A stretch of 64,000 bases of DNA from Pseudomonas salomonii (GCF_900107155.1 NZ_FNOX01000001.1:310001-374000), one strand, 5' to 3'; positions 41,011 to 49,635 are shown, numbered from the stretch's first letter. Translations and numbers: made by a program. The notes: a model not told the origin generated them from the letters alone.

Positions 41011-41568
41011 ATGTCCGCTGATCTCGAGCATATCCGTCAAATCATGCGCGAGGCTGACTGCCTGTACACCGAAGCGCAAGTCGAAGAAGCGATCGCCAAG
41101 GTCGGCGCACACATCAGCCGCGAAATGGCCGACACCAACCCGGTGGTCTTCTGCGTGATGAACGGCGGCCTGATTTTCGCCGGCAAATTGCTGACTCATC
41201 TGCAATTCCCGCTGGAAGCCTCGTACCTGCATGCCACCCGTTATCGCAACGAGACCAGCGGCGGCGACCTGTTCTGGAAAGCCAAGCCGGAAGTGTCGTT
41301 CATCGACCGCGACGTGCTGATCATCGACGACATCCTCGATGAAGGTCACACCCTGGGCGCGATCATCGACTTCTGCAAACACGCCGGTGCGCGCAAAGTG
41401 CACACCGCCGTATTGATCGACAAAGACCACGACCGCAAAGCCCGCCCGGACCTCAAAGCCGATTACTTCGGTCTGCCGTGCATCGACCGTTACATTTTCG
41501 GCTACGGTATGGACTACAAAGGCTACTGGCGTAACGCCAATGGCATCTACGCGGTTAAAGGGATGTAA
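41011..41568 (+). CDS. hpt: Hypoxanthine-guanine phosphoribosyltransferase
   Basis: A 185-residue type I PRTase with the PRPP motif VLIIDDILDEGHTLGAI and the early PNPVVFCVMNGGLIFAGKL region. It salvages hypoxanthine and guanine. The ATG at 41011 is preceded by TTGGAGAG. It is divergent from upp, so a purine and a pyrimidine salvage unit share this intergenic region. Confidence 0.93.
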   Translation: MSADLEHIRQIMREADCLYTEAQVEEAIAKVGAHISREMADTNPVVFCVMNGGLIFAGKLLTHLQFPLEASYLHATRYRNETSGGDLFWKAKPEVSFIDRDVLIIDDILDEGHTLGAIIDFCKHAGARKVHTAVLIDKDHDRKARPDLKADYFGLPCIDRYIFGYGMDYKGYWRNANGIYAVKGM

Positions 41569-41571
41569 ACC

Positions 41572-42039
41572 ATGGCGCGCTTTCTTGATCAGACGTTGTT
41601 CGCGCAATTGGCCGAGAAAGCGGCTGCCAGCCCTCGCGGCCGGCACCATCACAACTTGCATCAGATGGAAGAACCCTGCCATCGCCTGGCCGTCGGACTG
41701 CAGCCCGACACCTATGTGCCGCCGCATCGGCACCTGAGTGCCGACAAGGCGGAAACCTTGCTGGTGCTCAAGGGCAGCCTCGGCATACTGGTGTTCAGCG
41801 ACACCGGCCAGGTGATTGCCAAGCGCATTTTGCAGGCTGGCGGTGAGTGCGCAGGCGTCGATTTGCCGCCAGGCGTGTTTCATGGCCTGGTGGTGCTGGA
41901 ACCCGATAGCGTGATGTTTGAATGCAAGGCCGGGCCGTATCGACCGATAGGCGTGGGCGAGTCACCCGACTGGGCGCCCCGCGAAGGCGAAGCCGGTGTG
42001 GCCGAGTACCAACGCTGGATGCTCGCCCAGTTCGATTGA
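41572..42039 (+). CDS. WbuC-family cupin metalloprotein
   Basis: A 155-residue single-domain cupin with the metal-binding cluster PPHRHLSADKAETLLVLKGSLG and PGVFHGLVVLEPDSVMFECKAGPY. WbuC homologues occur in O-antigen clusters and as stand-alone genes; the substrate is unknown. It starts 3 bp after hpt and is surely cotranscribed, which hints at a small-molecule role, perhaps related to sugars or nucleotides (inference). Confidence 0.85.
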   Translation: MARFLDQTLFAQLAEKAAASPRGRHHHNLHQMEEPCHRLAVGLQPDTYVPPHRHLSADKAETLLVLKGSLGILVFSDTGQVIAKRILQAGGECAGVDLPPGVFHGLVVLEPDSVMFECKAGPYRPIGVGESPDWAPREGEAGVAEYQRWMLAQFD

Positions 42040-42075
42040 GCTACAGTGCTCGGCTATCTTTCTACGGAGCGGCCC

Positions 42076-42564
42076 ATGAGCCTGTTGACACGCACCTGCG
42101 CCGCCCTGGCGTTGACTCTCAGTTTGCCACTGGCTGCCGCGCCCGCGCCGATGCACAGCCAGTTCCTGCCGCCGGATGACCTCACCCTGCGCGCGCAAAC
42201 GCCCGACCAGCAGCAACTGCTGCAAGTTACCGAATATGCGGTGGTGGTGGGTAACCAGCGGCAATCAACGCAACAGCCGATTCCGGTGACTTCGCCGTTG
42301 ATGATCCGCCTCAAGGGCAAATCCTTGAACAAAGGCGCGACCATCGCCCAGGTGGTGCTCAATTTCGACGCCGAAAGCAAAAGCCTGAAAAAGCCGCTGT
42401 TTGATGACGCCAGCAAGACCCTGACCCTTTCTTACCCGATGGCGCAATATCGAGTGATTGTCGACCTGCTGCGCAATGACACGGTGTATGTACAGTTTCT
42501 CAGTTATGCCAATGGGCATATCTGGGCGGACCTGCACACAGGCGCCGTTCGCGCTAAATCGTGA
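42076..42564 (+). CDS. Secreted protein of unknown function
   Basis: A 162-residue protein with a signal peptide (MSLLTRTCAALALTLSLPLAAAPA). The mature part is beta-rich (IPVTSPLMIRLKGKSLNKGATIAQVVLNF, KTLTLSYPMAQYRVIVDLL). I do not recognise the family with certainty. The ATG at 42076 follows GGAG. It lies 36 bp after the cupin gene and is followed by a REP doublet. Confidence 0.75.
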   Translation: MSLLTRTCAALALTLSLPLAAAPAPMHSQFLPPDDLTLRAQTPDQQQLLQVTEYAVVVGNQRQSTQQPIPVTSPLMIRLKGKSLNKGATIAQVVLNFDAESKSLKKPLFDDASKTLTLSYPMAQYRVIVDLLRNDTVYVQFLSYANGHIWADLHTGAVRAKS

Positions 42565-42581
42565 GGCCGCAGGTAATCCAA

Positions 42582-42670
42582 TGTGGGAGCGGGCTTGCTC
42601 GCGAATGCGGTGGGTCAATCAACTCAACTTAAACTGATACACCGCTTTCGCGAGCAAGCCCGCTCCCACA
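42582..42670. repeat. REP doublet (REPIN), 89 bp
   Basis: Two inverted 24-bp REP units, 42582-42605 and 42647-42670, begin and end with TGTGGGAGCGGGCTTGCTCG and its complement. They are separated by 41 bp. Such units are moved in trans by RAYT transposases in fluorescent pseudomonads. Confidence 0.93.
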
Positions 42671-42750
42671 GTGGTTTTCGTTGCTTCCGAAGCGTGTGTG
42701 CCGCAGGTAAACTGCTAATCCCGTGTAATGTCTGCAGGCTGGAGTCGGTA

Positions 42751-43038
42751 ATGCGTAAAGATAAGAAACAGGTGATTGGTGACGAGATCGGCGACGACCA
42801 GATCAAGTTGTTCCTGGATTTTGAGCCAGTTGACGCGACTTCACCGTCCCTGCACAAGCTGATCAAGGCCTACCGTGGCCTGCGTATCGATGACTTCGAG
42901 CGCTTCCTGGGCTTTTTCAAAGAGGCTGGCCTGGACCTGGACGGCAAGGACGAGCATGGCCAGACCTTCGTCGAGCTGATCAAGGACCAGCGCAACGCAC
43001 CCGAGTACATCGAGCTGATCGAAAACGCTCGCGGCTGA
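42751..43038 (+). CDS. Small conserved protein (PA4642 type), unknown function
   Basis: A 95-residue acidic, soluble protein (MRKDKKQVIGDEIGDDQIKLFLDFEPVD ... YRGLRIDDFERFLGFFKEAGLDLDGKDEHGQTFVELIKDQ). It is a Pseudomonas-conserved protein located next to mqo. GGAG precedes the ATG at 42751; the frame is open upstream through the REP doublet but that part is not coding. The pattern of short helices with Asp/Asn-rich loops gives no clear function. Confidence 0.82.
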   Translation: MRKDKKQVIGDEIGDDQIKLFLDFEPVDATSPSLHKLIKAYRGLRIDDFERFLGFFKEAGLDLDGKDEHGQTFVELIKDQRNAPEYIELIENARG

Positions 43039-43052
43039 TTATTCGGGCCACA

Positions 43053-43076
43053 AAAAAACGCCCCGAAGGGCGTTTG
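43053..43076 (-). terminator. Intrinsic terminator of mqo (bidirectional)
   Basis: AACGCCC / GGGCGTT form a 7-bp stem around CGAA. On the minus strand the stem is followed by TTTTTTT, placing it as the mqo terminator just past the repeat element. On the plus strand it lies about 15 bp after the small conserved gene. Confidence 0.8.
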
Positions 43077-43125
43077 ATCGTTCCCACGCTCCGCGTGGGA
43101 ATGCCTCCACTGACGCTCCGCGTCA
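43076..43125. repeat. Half copy of the GATCGTTCCCACGC palindromic repeat
   Basis: GATCGTTCCCACGC-TCC-GCGTGGGAATGC is followed by the TGACGC/GCGTCA hairpin. It matches the left half of the element at 2880-2986, without the mirror half. It lies between the mqo stop and its terminator. Confidence 0.82.
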
Positions 43126-43130
43126 AGACC

Positions 43131-44639
43131 TCAAGCGAAGCTTTCAGCCTCGTTGCTTTGCTCAACCAGCTCCAGGCTGATGTTGTTCTGCGCATTGATC
43201 TTGCGATACAGCTCAGCATCCGTCTCCAGCACTTTTTCCCGCGCCGGGAAGATCTCGTGCAGCTTGGCCGCCCACTCTCCGGCAGCCTTGGCCGGGAAGC
43301 AGCGCTCGATCAGTTCCAGCATGATCGAAACCGTCACCGAAGCACCTGGGGACGCGCCCAGCAGGGCGGCCAGCGAGCCGTCTTTGGCCGCGACCAGCTC
43401 GGTGCCGAATTGCAGCACGCCGCCTTTTTTCGGGTCTTTCTTGATGATCTGCACCCGTTGGCCGGCCACTTCCAGGCGCCAGTCTTCGGCTTTGGCTTCA
43501 GGGTAGAAGCGGCGCAGGGATTCCAGACGCTGCTCCATGGACTGCATCACTTCGCTGACCAGGTACTTGGTCAGGTCCATGTTGTCGCGAGCGACCGCCA
43601 GCATCGGGCCGATGTTGCCGGCGCGAACCGACAGCGGCAGGTCGAGGAACGAGCCGTGCTTGAGGAACTTGGTGGTAAAGCCGGCGTATGGCCCGAACAG
43701 CAGGGATTTCTGGCCGTCGACCACGCGGGTGTCCAGGTGCGGCACTGACATCGGCGGCGAGCCCACGGCGGCCTGGCTGTAAACCTTGGCCTGGTGGTGC
43801 TTGACCACTTCCGGGTTGTCGCAACGCAGCCACTGGCCACTGACCGGGAAGCCACCGAAGCCTTTGCTCTCTTCGATGCCCGAAGCTTGCAGCAGCGGCA
43901 GGGCCGCGCCGCCGGCGCCGAGGAAGACGAACTTGGCGTCGACTTCGCGGCTGTTGCCGCTGTTGACGTCCTTGATGCTCACGGTCCAGCCCGCGCCATT
44001 GCGCTTGAGGCCGGTGACGCGCTTGCTGTACTTGACCTGGGCATCGGGTGCGCTGGTCAGGTGCGACAGCAGTTGGTTGGTCAGGGCGCCGAAATTGACG
44101 TCGGTGCCGTTCATCACGCGGGTGGCAGCGATTTTTTCATCGAGCGGGCGGCCCGGCATCATCAGCGGCATCCACTCGGCCATCTCATTGCGGTCTTCGG
44201 TGTAATGCATGTCCGAGAACGCATGGTGCTGGCTGAGGGTTTCAAAGCGCTTCTTGAGGAAGGACACGCCTTTGTCGCCTTGCACGAAGCTCAGGTGCGG
44301 CACCGGGCTGATAAAGGACTTGGACGAGCCAAAGGTGCCCTTTTTGGTCAGGTACGCCCAGAACTGCTTCGATACCTCGAACTGGGTGTTGATGTGCACG
44401 GCTTTCTTGATGTCGATGGAACCATCGGCGGCCTGCGGCGTGTAGTTCAGCTCACACAGCCCGGCGTGGCCGGTGCCGGCGTTGTTCCACGGGTTGGAAC
44501 TCTCCGCGGCACCCGAATCCATCAGCTCAACGACTTCCAGCTTGAGGCCGGGGTCGAGCTCTTTGAGCAATACGGCCAGGGTGGCACTCATGATGCCGGC
44601 CCCTACCAGTACTACGTCGACTGCTTCGTTATGCGCCAT
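43131..44639 (-). CDS. mqo: Malate:quinone oxidoreductase
   Basis: A 502-residue FAD enzyme starting [25 protein letters not shown] with the dinucleotide-binding GAGIMS motif. It oxidises malate to oxaloacetate and reduces the quinone pool at the inner membrane, the main malate oxidation route in pseudomonads. GGAG lies 9 nt before the ATG. It has a 0.7-kb gene-free region upstream with notable hairpins. Confidence 0.96.
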   Translation of the reverse strand: MAHNEAVDVVLVGAGIMSATLAVLLKELDPGLKLEVVELMDSGAAESSNPWNNAGTGHAGLCELNYTPQAADGSIDIKKAVHINTQFEVSKQFWAYLTKKGTFGSSKSFISPVPHLSFVQGDKGVSFLKKRFETLSQHHAFSDMHYTEDRNEMAEWMPLMMPGRPLDEKIAATRVMNGTDVNFGALTNQLLSHLTSAPDAQVKYSKRVTGLKRNGAGWTVSIKDVNSGNSREVDAKFVFLGAGGAALPLLQASGIEESKGFGGFPVSGQWLRCDNPEVVKHHQAKVYSQAAVGSPPMSVPHLDTRVVDGQKSLLFGPYAGFTTKFLKHGSFLDLPLSVRAGNIGPMLAVARDNMDLTKYLVSEVMQSMEQRLESLRRFYPEAKAEDWRLEVAGQRVQIIKKDPKKGGVLQFGTELVAAKDGSLAALLGASPGASVTVSIMLELIERCFPAKAAGEWAAKLHEIFPAREKVLETDAELYRKINAQNNISLELVEQSNEAESFA

Positions 44640-45360
44640 TTAACGCGTCTCCAAAATCTGCAGCACCAAATTGACGGCATGGCTGCCAGGAGTGACGGGG
44701 CGGTTCACGTGTTGCCCCAGGTTACCCATGGCCAGGATCGCCATGTCCGTTTCGCAATTCTTTGCAACTTCAGCACACGCTTCCTGCCGGCTAATCTGCC
44801 TATGAACGCATTCATGGGCGCCTGTGGCAATTCGACTTATGGTCAAAGCGTGCGATTCGTGCAACCAATCCGTAGCGGACAGGCTCAAGCTCCGGTGTTT
44901 GAGGAGTACTCGGTCCTGTGTGGTTGGGCTGTTCCAGACGCTGATGGTGCTTGTACAAACGCCAAACTATTCATTTGCTCGCCACACTCTTGTGAAGTTG
45001 TGAAAACCCGTTTTTTCACGCTCTTTTGAAGACGTGAACCTCAAAAAAGGGCTGCCCCAGCCTGGCACCTGGCCCGTAAACCCTGCCGACACGCAGCAAG
45101 ACGGGCAAACAACTCAAGTGGCCGAGCGCAATGGCAGCTCTGGCAGATTCGGCAAAGAGGGGTGGTTTGCAAAGAAATCAGCAAGCGCGCCAGCTTCACT
45201 CGATCTGTGTGGGCGGCTCTCTGTGGGCGATTGGGGGGTTAATACCGAGGCATTAACGGTGCTGCGGGGCCCGATCAGGAGACGTCCTTATAATCGGGGG
45301 GAGATTGTAGCGAAGAACGTCGGGGAAATGGGCGTGTTTTGTGACTTTTATTAGGGCTGT
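44640..45360. other. Gene-free region upstream of mqo with stacked hairpins
   Basis: I see no convincing coding frame here. Minus-strand features: a TACAAT-type -10 (45304-45309), a TATAAT-like AT island near 45289-45294, a GGCTG-GGG-CAGCC stem with TTTTTT (45043-45062), and two mutually exclusive hairpins at 45000-45038. It may be a long mqo leader, an sRNA, or both. Confidence 0.5.
45043..45062 (-). terminator. Terminator-like stem inside the mqo upstream gap
   Basis: The minus strand reads GGCTG-GGG-CAGCC followed by CTTTTTT. The stem is short (5 bp) but all-GC at its base with a proper U-tract. It would end any transcript started near 45300 about 400 bp before mqo. Confidence 0.45.
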
Positions 45361-45594
45361 TCAGGAAGCCAGTGCGTGCCGCGAATGCCTGTGAGCAACC
45401 TGCGGGCTGATTCGGGCACTCATCGGCAATGGACGGTGCATCCAGCCCAGGTGAGTCTCCGAGACTTCCACCCAGCCCTCGCCCACAGGTGGCAGGCTGC
45501 ACTGCTTGAACGCCACGCAATGGCCGTTGGCATCGAGCCGTGCGTAATGGCGATGGCGGGGGTGTGACATGAACAATGATTTAAGAAGGCGCAT
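45361..45594 (-). CDS. Small hypothetical protein
   Basis: A 77-residue basic protein (MRLLKSLFMSHPRHRHYARLDANGHCVAFKQC ... GEGWVEVSETHLGWMHRPLPMSARI). It resembles short conserved Pseudomonas proteins of unknown function; the HCVAFKQC and GEGWVEVSE segments look genuinely protein-like. The start could also be ATG 45570 (MSHPRHRHY). The ribosome-binding site is weak for both. Confidence 0.5.
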   Translation of the reverse strand: MRLLKSLFMSHPRHRHYARLDANGHCVAFKQCSLPPVGEGWVEVSETHLGWMHRPLPMSARISPQVAHRHSRHALAS

Positions 45595-45776
45595 GGCTTT
45601 GTACCTGTTACGTTACATGCTCGAAGGTTGCCAGTGTGCCATGACAGTGGAGTGACGAAATTATGCGAAATTGTAATTTCAGCCCGCCTTCAGCTGACGT
45701 TCAGGATGGCTGGTGGGTGGCCCACATGCGCCGTTATACTGGCGGCCTGTTTGCACCCAGTCCTGGAGAAATGAGT

Positions 45777-46361
45777 ATGTTGCAACGCCTGTTGTTCGGT
45801 TTGATCACTGTGACCAGTTTGACCCTGGTTGGCTGCGCCAACAGCCCGCAACAACTCAGCCCGCAACCTAAAGTCACGGCGCAACTGGCGCCTGTCGGCC
45901 ATGGCCAGCCGGTGTCGGTGCGCGTGGTAGATGGTCGTCCTTCGCCCACCCTGGGTTCCCGTGGTGGCCTGTACCCTGAGACTGCGCTGATTTCGGTCCA
46001 GGGTCAGGATGTGCTGCCCAAGCTGCAAGCCCAGGCTGAAGCCGCCGTGCGCCTGCTGGGCTTTACCCCGGCCAACTCGCCGGGCGCGCCGCAGTTGACC
46101 ATCACCCTGGCTGAGCTCAAGTACCAGTCGCCCAAAGAAGGCCTGTATGTGACGGAAGCCTCCATCGGCGCGACCTTCAAGTCCGACGTCAGCGCCGGTA
46201 CACGCCGCTACAGTGGCCGCTACGGCGCGTCCCTGAACCAGCGCTTCGGTATGTCGCCGAACCAGGAAACCAACACCAAGCTGGTCAGCGACGTGTTGAG
46301 CGACGCCCTGACGCGCTTGTTCAAAGACCCGAGCATCGGTTCGCTTCTCAACGCGCAGTAA
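45777..46361 (+). CDS. YajG-family lipoprotein
   Basis: A 194-residue lipoprotein with lipobox LTLVGCAN and a mature region of the YajG type (VSVRVVDGRPSPTLGSRGG, EAAVRLLGFTP, LTITLAELKYQ, GRYGASLNQRFGMSPNQETNTKLVSDVLSDAL). The family is thought to sit in the outer membrane; function is unknown. ATG 45777 has GGAG at the best distance; ATG 45771 is the alternative. A strong terminator follows. Confidence 0.85.
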   Translation: MLQRLLFGLITVTSLTLVGCANSPQQLSPQPKVTAQLAPVGHGQPVSVRVVDGRPSPTLGSRGGLYPETALISVQGQDVLPKLQAQAEAAVRLLGFTPANSPGAPQLTITLAELKYQSPKEGLYVTEASIGATFKSDVSAGTRRYSGRYGASLNQRFGMSPNQETNTKLVSDVLSDALTRLFKDPSIGSLLNAQ

Positions 46362-46390
46362 GCGTCAGGCGGGCGCGCAACGCCCCGATC

Positions 46391-46419
46391 ACCGGGCTCA
46401 GCAATGAGCCCGGTTTTTT
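46391..46419 (+). terminator. Intrinsic terminator after the YajG-like gene
   Basis: ACCGGGCTCA / TGAGCCCGGT form a perfect 10-bp stem around GCAA, followed by TTTTT. Confidence 0.92.
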
Positions 46420-46432
46420 ATGCCTGTAGCCT

Positions 46433-46642
46433 TCATGCAGCCGTTTCGACATAAAAGTCCAGCACACTCACGCCTGTGAGCAGGTCCAGCTCCGGCAGGT
46501 CGGCATGCTGGTGCCCGCCGAGGGCGCAATACACCAGCCAGTGGCGGTCCTGGACGTTGAATGCGAGGCCGCCGACCAGCGCTTCCTGCTCATCGTTCTG
46601 GGCCATCAGGTACAGCCGATCCTGGTTTTGTGCGTGCAGCAT
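46433..46642 (-). CDS. Small hypothetical protein
   Basis: A 69-residue acidic protein (MLHAQNQDRLYLMAQNDEQEALVGGLAFNVQDRHWLVYCALGGHQ). GGGAG lies 6 nt before the ATG, which supports translation. No family recognised. It is divergent from the next small membrane protein gene. Confidence 0.6.
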   Translation of the reverse strand: MLHAQNQDRLYLMAQNDEQEALVGGLAFNVQDRHWLVYCALGGHQHADLPELDLLTGVSVLDFYVETAA

Positions 46643-46825
46643 GACAAGCTCCCAAGCGTTCGAAGGGCAACAGAGTGGCTTGTTAAGGTGACGTTCAGGT
46701 GACGCTGTAAATTACTGGATACATTAGCCGTACATGGGGGACGGAACGTTTCAGCGGCAGGAGGCCAATATCATTCAGGTTTGTATCTGAATTGGTACCA
46801 GGACACTCGTCTACCGAGGTTTGCG

Positions 46826-47083
46826 ATGGCGCTGCCCGCACTGTTGATCAATGCTGTGGCTTTATTGGTGGCCTGCTCGGGTGCAGCGCTGCTGTTCATT
46901 ACCCGCCTGCGCGAGCAGCGAGCGCAGGCCGACCTGACCGCCCAAAGCGAAGACCGCGCGATCGACCAACCGATGTTGTTTCTGGATGTGCGTACCGAAC
47001 GGTCGCATCGCCTGGCTTACCGCGTCGGGTTTGGCTGCCTCGCCCTGGCGCTGGCCGTGTCCTGGCTCAGCACCCACCTCTAA
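46826..47083 (+). CDS. Small two-helix membrane protein, unknown function
   Basis: An 85-residue protein with two membrane segments (LLINAVALLVACSGAALLFITRL at the start and GFGCLALALAVSWLS at the end) and a charged middle (REQRAQADLTAQSEDRAID). GAGG lies 7 nt before ATG 46826; the frame is open 45 bp upstream from a TTG without a good ribosome-binding site. A REP doublet follows 20 bp downstream. Confidence 0.6.
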   Translation: MALPALLINAVALLVACSGAALLFITRLREQRAQADLTAQSEDRAIDQPMLFLDVRTERSHRLAYRVGFGCLALALAVSWLSTHL

Positions 47084-47102
47084 AACCACTGCAAAACCAA
47101 AA

Positions 47103-47191
47103 TGTGGGAGCGGGCTTGCTCGCGAATGCAGGGTGTCAGTCGATACATCTTTGACTGAACCACCGCTTTCGCGAGCAAGCCCGCTCCCACA
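47103..47191. repeat. REP doublet (REPIN), 89 bp
   Basis: Inverted 24-bp REP units at 47103-47126 and 47168-47191, with 41 bp between. It lies between convergent genes and may also end their transcripts. Confidence 0.93.
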
Positions 47192-47207
47192 TTTTTTGCT
47201 TCGGTGA

Positions 47208-48374
47208 TTAGAGAGCAATCCCGGCCTTGACCCGGTATTGATTCCTTACCGGGGTCGCATACTGCGTCACCAAGTACGGCCGGTGTTCCGCCGGGCACTC
47301 ATTCAAACGCCGCTCCCACTCCGCCTTGGCCTTGGCCAACTCATCGGCCGGGAACACGTCGGCTGCCGCCGGCACCTGCAATTGCGGGTCGGCGTCGCTC
47401 CACTGCGCGTACGCCAGGTAATGCACCGGGAACAGGCGATAACCGCCGAGAATCTGCCGGTCCATTTCCACGGCCAGCAGCTTGGTGTCTTCAAAACGCT
47501 CGGTAATCGGCGGGGCAAAGTTCACGTGCACGCGGCCCTTGTAGCCGGTAATACCCAGCGCAATGCTCACATCGTCTTCGCCTGGCGCCTTGCTGTAGGT
47601 GCCGGTGGTGGCGCGGATGTACAGTTCGCGGGCCTTGGCGCTGTCGCACGGGTCGTATTCATAGCTGATCGACACCGGCGTCAGGTTCAGCGACTGGATC
47701 ACCTCGGCAAACGGCTCGTCCTTGCGGCTGACATGGAACATCTTGAGGATTGCCGACTCGGTGCGATCATCGCCATCCTTGGCGCGGCCTTCGGCCTGGG
47801 CGATCCAGATCGACTGGCAATCGTTGCGGATCGAATGGTTGATATAGGCCGACAGCAGGTTATACGCCGCCATCTTCTCCTTTCGCCCAGTGATCGAGCG
47901 GTGCACGATGAAGCTCTTGTTCAGGCGCATCAGGTCGCTGACAAACGGCTTTTGCAGCAGGTTGTCGCCGATGGCGATACGTGGCGTCGGCAGGCCGGCG
48001 TGGTATACGGCATAGTTGACGAAGGCCGGGTCCATCACGATATCGCGATGGTTGGCCAGAAACAGATAGGCGGTGCCGGACTTGAGCTGCTCGACGCCAG
48101 TGTAGGTCACGCCGTCCGTCGCGCGATCAATGGTGTGATCGACGTAATACTCGACTTTGTCCTGCAGCGTGGCCACGGTGGTGACGCCGGCAAATTCACG
48201 GCGCAGCTTGCGGGCGATCATCGGCTTGAGCAGCCAGCCCAGGGCGCCGGCAAAGCGCGGGAAGCGAAAGTGAGTCAGGATGTCCAGAAAGGCCTTGTCA
48301 CTGAACAGACGCGCCAGCACGGCCGGGACTTCGCTGTCGTTGTAAGGTCGGATGGTATCGAATTCGCCCATCAT
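47208..48374 (-). CDS. 1-acyl-sn-glycerol-3-phosphate acyltransferase family protein
   Basis: A 388-residue PlsC-type acyltransferase with the catalytic NHRDIVMD motif (the HxxxxD box) at about residue 108 and the downstream substrate motif IWIAQAEGRAKDGDD. It is longer than the core PlsC enzyme (about 240 residues), with an extra C-terminal region of about 130 residues. The acyl donor and acceptor are not evident; membrane lipid or ornithine-lipid-like modification is possible. It stands alone, divergent from the CPXCG gene. Confidence 0.85.
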   Translation of the reverse strand: MMGEFDTIRPYNDSEVPAVLARLFSDKAFLDILTHFRFPRFAGALGWLLKPMIARKLRREFAGVTTVATLQDKVEYYVDHTIDRATDGVTYTGVEQLKSGTAYLFLANHRDIVMDPAFVNYAVYHAGLPTPRIAIGDNLLQKPFVSDLMRLNKSFIVHRSITGRKEKMAAYNLLSAYINHSIRNDCQSIWIAQAEGRAKDGDDRTESAILKMFHVSRKDEPFAEVIQSLNLTPVSISYEYDPCDSAKARELYIRATTGTYSKAPGEDDVSIALGITGYKGRVHVNFAPPITERFEDTKLLAVEMDRQILGGYRLFPVHYLAYAQWSDADPQLQVPAAADVFPADELAKAKAEWERRLNECPAEHRPYLVTQYATPVRNQYRVKAGIAL

Positions 48375-48502
48375 GCTCTCTTGTTAGAAACGGCTAGGGT
48401 AAGTAAAGGAAATATCAGGGTGCGGCCGCAATATTGGCTCTGCCGTGAATAGCCCTGTAAATAGACCGGCGATTATACGCACAAGTCACCTGGGAGACCG
48501 CG

Positions 48503-48685
48503 ATGCTGGAAACCGAGTCGTACGATTGTCCTTATTGTGGTGAACCGGCTGAAGCGGTTCTGGACCTTTCCGGCGGTGATCAAGAATATATAGAGGACTG
48601 TCCGGTCTGTTGCCGGCCGATTATTTTCGACCTGCAAGTGCACGGCGATGAATGGATGCTGAACGTGCGCAGCGAAAACGAGTAA
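48503..48685 (+). CDS. CPXCG-motif cysteine-rich protein
   Basis: A 60-residue zinc-ribbon-like protein with two CPxC pairs (DCPYCGEPAEAVLD and DCPVCCRPIIFDLQVHGDEW). The family is named for its motif; function unknown. GGGAG precedes the ATG. It lies 12 bp before the DUF2007 gene, an arrangement common in Pseudomonas. Confidence 0.9.
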   Translation: MLETESYDCPYCGEPAEAVLDLSGGDQEYIEDCPVCCRPIIFDLQVHGDEWMLNVRSENE

Positions 48686-48697
48686 CAGGTACACCCC

Positions 48698-48958
48698 ATG
48701 CAGCGGATCTATGAACCGGAAAACCTGATGGAAGGCGAGCTGCTGCAACAGATGCTTGCCAGCGAAGGCATCGAGGCGCACCTGGTGGGGCGCCATTTGC
48801 TCGGTGGTACCGGCGAATTGCCGATCTTCGGCCTGTTGGGCCTGGAAGTGCACAACGACCAGGCTGCCTACGCCCGTGAATTGATTACGGCCTACAACGG
48901 CGCCCAACCCATGCCCGGCGATGAACCCGACAGCTTCCCCGACGTGTTGGTCTGTTAG
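48698..48958 (+). CDS. DUF2007 domain protein
   Basis: An 86-residue protein (MQRIYEPENLMEGELLQQMLASEGIEAHLVGRHLLGG...LLGLEVHNDQAAYARELI) matching the DUF2007 pattern, which folds like a PII-related ferredoxin-like domain and is loosely called putative signal transducer. It is cotranscribed with the cysteine-rich gene (12 bp upstream) and the SRAP gene (37 bp downstream). Function unknown. Confidence 0.85.
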   Translation: MQRIYEPENLMEGELLQQMLASEGIEAHLVGRHLLGGTGELPIFGLLGLEVHNDQAAYARELITAYNGAQPMPGDEPDSFPDVLVC

Positions 48959-48995
48959 GCTGTCGGTCGGTTTACCCCAAGAGTCGTGTTGCCCC

Positions 48996-49616
48996 ATGTG
49001 TGGACGTTATGCCCTGTTTCGCTGGAACCCTTCCTTTGCTGCCTTGCCGGGCTTCCCGGCCGACCAGCAGGCCCAGTGGAACATCTCCCCGAATGATTCG
49101 GTGCTGATCCAGCGCCTGAGCGAAGGCCAGCGCACCCTGGCCCGTGCGCGTTGGGGCCTCACGCCACCGTGGCTCACCGACCTGTCGCGCACGCCAGCCC
49201 ACGCGCGCGCCGAAACCCTGGCCGAACAACCGATGTTTCGCGAAGCCTTGCGCCAGCGCCGCTGCCTGTTGCCGGCCAACGGTTTCTACGAATGGCGCGG
49301 CACCCAGCGTAAACGCCCGTATTGGCTGACGCCGGGCGAAGGCTCGACGCTGTTTTTTGCGGCGATCTGGGAGGCTTATCCGGTGCAGGAGCAGGTGTGG
49401 CTGAGTACAGCGGTGGTGACCCAGGCCGCGCAGAGCCAGCGGCGGCCGTTGATTCTGGATGCGGCGGGGCAAGAGGCGTGGCTCAATCCTGAGACGCCGC
49501 TGCACGTGTTGCAGGGGTTGTTGGCCAGCGAGCCTGCCGCGTTGCGCGAGCGGGTGTTGGCCAATATGGTCAATGATCCGAAGTTGAATGGGCCGGAGTG
49601 CCTGACGCCAGGTTGA
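48996..49616 (+). CDS. SRAP/YedK-family protein (HMCES-like), with altered active-site residues
   Basis: A 206-residue SRAP-domain protein beginning MCGRYALFRWN; the conserved Cys2 that crosslinks abasic sites is exposed after Met removal. The Glu in ANGFYEWRG is present. Where E. coli YedK has the Asn of LINARVET the sequence here reads PAHARAET (His), and where YedK has the His of IHDRRPLVL it reads QSQRRPLIL (Ser). Both residues shape thiazolidine crosslink formation and release in YedK/HMCES, so the chemistry may differ. The frame is open upstream, but only Met48996 gives the mandatory N-terminal MCGR. Confidence 0.85.
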   Translation: MCGRYALFRWNPSFAALPGFPADQQAQWNISPNDSVLIQRLSEGQRTLARARWGLTPPWLTDLSRTPAHARAETLAEQPMFREALRQRRCLLPANGFYEWRGTQRKRPYWLTPGEGSTLFFAAIWEAYPVQEQVWLSTAVVTQAAQSQRRPLILDAAGQEAWLNPETPLHVLQGLLASEPAALRERVLANMVNDPKLNGPECLTPG

Positions 49617-49635
49617 GGTTGAATGTGCTGGCCTC

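Noticed and set aside
42583-42750. Upstream extension of the PA4642-type gene
   Set aside because: It is the REP doublet read as protein (MGAGLLANAV...), a common artefact in this genus.
45034-45354. 106-codon plus-strand frame
   Set aside because: Low-complexity composition, no ribosome-binding site and overlap with terminator-like structure; not supported as a gene.
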